Of a stretch of 33,262 nt of DNA, positions 31,558 to 33,262 are shown piece by piece. Location of the stretch: positions 1 through 33,262 of the forward strand of contig JAVVEH010000045.1 in assembly GCA_032251435.1 (NCBI GenBank), given 5' to 3'. The position numbers were made by a program, and so were the translations under genes. This stretch comes from JAVVEH01 sp032251435 (GTDB lineage Bacteria > Verrucomicrobiota > Lentisphaeria > Oligosphaerales > MVZH01). Numbering within the stretch: the first letter of the stretch is position 1; the number at the start of each line of letters is the position of its first letter. The notes beneath the pieces are model-generated. The model saw only the letters and a program-made list of their open reading frames with translations, had not been told where the DNA came from and did not search any database.

Positions 31558-32982
31558 ATGCCAGAAGCCACAAACACCATTCCCGCGTTGGCCTTGCTTG
31601 GCGGCGCCCGGCCGTTGCCCAGCAATATCGAGGCCGAAAAAGCCGTTTTAGGCTGTTTACTATTTGACCCGGAGCTGGCCTTGGAGCCAACCCGGGCCGT
31701 CCTGCGGGAAAGCAAATGCTTTTACGATCCCCGTCACCAACGGGTGTACGCCGCGATTTTAAGCCTTTGTGAGGCCAGTCCCAATCGAACCCCGGCGATC
31801 GATGTGGTGACCGTGCGTCATGCCCTTGAGGCTTCGGGTGAATTAGAGGCGGTTGGCGGCGATCACTATTTGATCGACTTAAACTCCACGGTGCCGACGG
31901 CCGCCAACGTTGAACACTACATCGACATTGTGCACCAAAAAGCGGTGTTACGGCAATTGATCACCGTGGGCAGTGAGATTGTGCAGAACTGTTTCGAGCA
32001 ACAGCAAGCGGTTCCGGAACTCATTGACCGGATCGAATCAGAAGTCATGAAGATCACGGAGTCCCACGACACCGGCGGGGGCATCACCCATGTCGGGTCA
32101 CTGGTCTATGACGTGGTCGATTACCTGGATAGACTGAGCAAGGGTGAGGAAGGCATCACCGGAATTCCCACCGGCTACGAAAGCCTCGATGATATCATCA
32201 TGGGACTGCGCCCCACGGAAATGATCGTGTTAGCCGCCCGTCCATCGATCGGAAAAACCGCGTTGGCCTTGAATATCGCCGAGAACATCGCCATGCGGGC
32301 GGGGTTGGGCGTGGGTATTTTCAGTTTGGAGATGGGCACAAAACAACTGGTCTTGCGCCTGCTGAGCAGTCTGGCCCGGGTGAATATGCGCGAAGTCCGG
32401 CACACATCCATCTCCATGGCCCGCTGGAATGAAATCGGCACCATGGCGCAACGATTAAAAGAGGCTCCCATTTACATTGACGACTCGGCCTCCGGCCTGG
32501 ACATTATTGAAATTCGCTCCCGGGCCCGGCGGATGAAGGCTGATCATAATATTCAGGCCCTGGTGATTGATTACCTGCAGCTGATCAGGCCGGTGGGCGG
32601 CAATAAAACGTCCACCCGCGAAAACGAGGTGGCGGCGATTTCCGGGGGGATCAAGAGTCTGGCCCGGGAACTGAATATCCCGATCATCGTTCTGGCGCAG
32701 TTAAACCGGCAGGCGGAGCAAACCGGCGCCAAACCTAAATTATCCCACCTCCGTGAATCGGGAGCTATTGAACAGGACGCGGATATCGTCATGCTGTTGC
32801 ATCGGGAACGGGACGTGGAAAATAAAGAGGTCAACAGCCAGGGCGCGCAGGACGCGGAGATTATTATCGCCAAAAACCGCAATGGCGAAACAGGCATGGC
32901 CGAAATTTGCTTCCTGCCCGCTTTCACCCGGTTTGAAAATAAAAGCCGGGTCTCTGACGCGGACGCCCAGGGGGCGATGTAA
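31558..32982 (+). CDS. dnaB: Replicative DNA helicase DnaB
   Basis: A 474-residue hexameric 5'-3' helicase of the replication fork. The N-terminal domain (about 20-130) has PSNIEAEKAVLGCLLFDPEL. The RecA-like ATPase has Walker A ARPSIGKTALALNIA (K233, T234; Met is usual where Ile231 stands), Walker B LVIDYLQLI with the surrounding IPIIVLAQLNRQ, and the arginine-finger region SHLRESGAIEQDADIVMLLH. No intein is present. The ATG is 15 nt after the DUF6288 stop with little Shine-Dalgarno, so it may be read through from that gene, an odd neighbour for a replication gene. The C-terminal end (SDADAQGAM) is short. Confidence 0.94.
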   Translation: MPEATNTIPALALLGGARPLPSNIEAEKAVLGCLLFDPELALEPTRAVLRESKCFYDPRHQRVYAAILSLCEASPNRTPAIDVVTVRHALEASGELEAVGGDHYLIDLNSTVPTAANVEHYIDIVHQKAVLRQLITVGSEIVQNCFEQQQAVPELIDRIESEVMKITESHDTGGGITHVGSLVYDVVDYLDRLSKGEEGITGIPTGYESLDDIIMGLRPTEMIVLAARPSIGKTALALNIAENIAMRAGLGVGIFSLEMGTKQLVLRLLSSLARVNMREVRHTSISMARWNEIGTMAQRLKEAPIYIDDSASGLDIIEIRSRARRMKADHNIQALVIDYLQLIRPVGGNKTSTRENEVAAISGGIKSLARELNIPIIVLAQLNRQAEQTGAKPKLSHLRESGAIEQDADIVMLLHRERDVENKEVNSQGAQDAEIIIAKNRNGETGMAEICFLPAFTRFENKSRVSDADAQGAM

Positions 32983-33192
32983 GCGCGCCCGCCCGCCGGC
33001 GCGGCTAACCCTTGCCCCCCCCCGTGTCAATTCGTCACGCCGCGGGTGCCGCACAGGCGGAAGACACGCCCCCCCGGCTGAACGCCGACGGTCCGATGCC
33101 GGAATCATAGCCAATGGCAAGCCGTTAATCCTCTGCCCCGGCCCGGAAGTAAGGGCATATCGACTCGAGGACATCGACTGAACCGGGCCTTT

Positions 33193-33234
33193 TCGAATCC
33201 TTCGATTCTCTCGAACCCCTCGATTCTATCGATC
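33193..33234. repeat. 18-bp tandem repeat (2.3 copies)
   Basis: TCGAATCCTTCGATTCTC is followed by TCGAACCCCTCGATTCTA and the start of a third unit, TCGATC. Each unit contains its own small inverted repeat (TCGAA...TTCGA type). Confidence 0.75.
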
Positions 33235-33241
33235 AAAATCG

Positions 33242-33262
33242 CCCCCCCCCCCCCCCCCCCCC
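33242..33262. repeat. Poly-C run at the window end
   Basis: Twenty-one C in a row right up to the last base. This is most likely a sequencing or assembly artefact at a contig end rather than genomic sequence. Confidence 0.8.

Larger units (their letters stand above)
32983..33262. other. Non-coding right end, contig edge
   Basis: No gene is supported after the dnaB stop. The stretch holds C-runs (nine C at 33015-33023, seven in the 33061-33080 area), the 18-bp repeats at 33193-33234, and ends in 21 C. The long reading across it is an out-of-frame shadow of dnaB. Confidence 0.6.

Noticed and set aside
33100..33180. SRP RNA (GGCCCGGAAGTAAGGGC resembles the apical loop)
   Set aside because: The pair after the GGAA loop is mismatched, and the flanking symmetric loop and long stem are absent.
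32753..33181. 142-residue plus-strand frame running past dnaB
   Set aside because: It starts inside dnaB in another frame and continues into C-rich non-coding sequence with no domain.

Overview
The window looks like chromosomal DNA from a Gram-negative bacterium. It carries lpxA for lipid A, lspA for lipoprotein processing, and secreted and lipoprotein-type signal peptides. Several features point to the PVC superphylum (Verrucomicrobiota, Kiritimatiellota or Lentisphaerota-like): a large DUF6288-type secreted protein, a dksA/traR-type gene directly upstream of lspA, an SNF-family Na+ transporter, a fused double FabZ protein and a MASE3 histidine kinase. This placement is an inference from gene content; there is no rRNA to confirm it. 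The window ends in a run of 21 C that looks like a contig edge, and the first gene is probably cut by the left edge.

Layout. 1-2.0 kb: a 5'-truncated PTS EIIA gene, a SAM methyltransferase, and a secreted four-EF-hand protein closed by a textbook terminator. 2.1-6.9 kb: an accessory island, visibly more AT-rich and full of debris. It holds the 3' end of an Rhs gene with a JAMM-like tail, a small lipoprotein-like gene (possible immunity partner), a HigB/HigA toxin-antitoxin pair, a tyrosine-recombinase remnant, a truncated nucleotidyltransferase with its small partner, an hsdR remnant, and at least three copies of a dispersed repeat lying between the modules. 6.9-9.6 kb: a secreted VIT-vWA protein with a GlyGly/hydrophobic/basic tail, overlapped by a rhombosortase-like intramembrane protease gene, apparently a dedicated substrate-protease pair. 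9.6-15.6 kb: an envelope and sugar-nucleotide block on the plus strand: galE, a UPF0104-type membrane protein, an AsmA-like protein, a UDP-glucuronate-epimerase-like gene and an unknown Cys/acidic protein.

15.65-21.8 kb: minus-strand genes for a MASE3 sensor kinase, a DUF167 protein, FtsH, an FHA membrane protein, signal peptidase II and a DksA/TraR protein. 22.1-27.2 kb: plus-strand housekeeping genes: a double-hotdog FabZ fusion, lpxA, serS and an enlarged SNF transporter. 27.3-33.0 kb: tRNA-Ser(CGA) with terminator, the 1307-residue protein fusing a catalytically dead sialate-O-acetylesterase-like region to PDZ/DUF6288 and a jelly-roll end, and dnaB.

The most notable observations are: the VIT-vWA/rhombosortase pair; the FabZ fusion, in which the two hotdog domains together keep the residues for only one canonical active site; the SASA pseudoenzyme-DUF6288 fusion; the Rhs tail with a HxH-x7-S signature; and the repeat-separated defence and toxin debris of the island.
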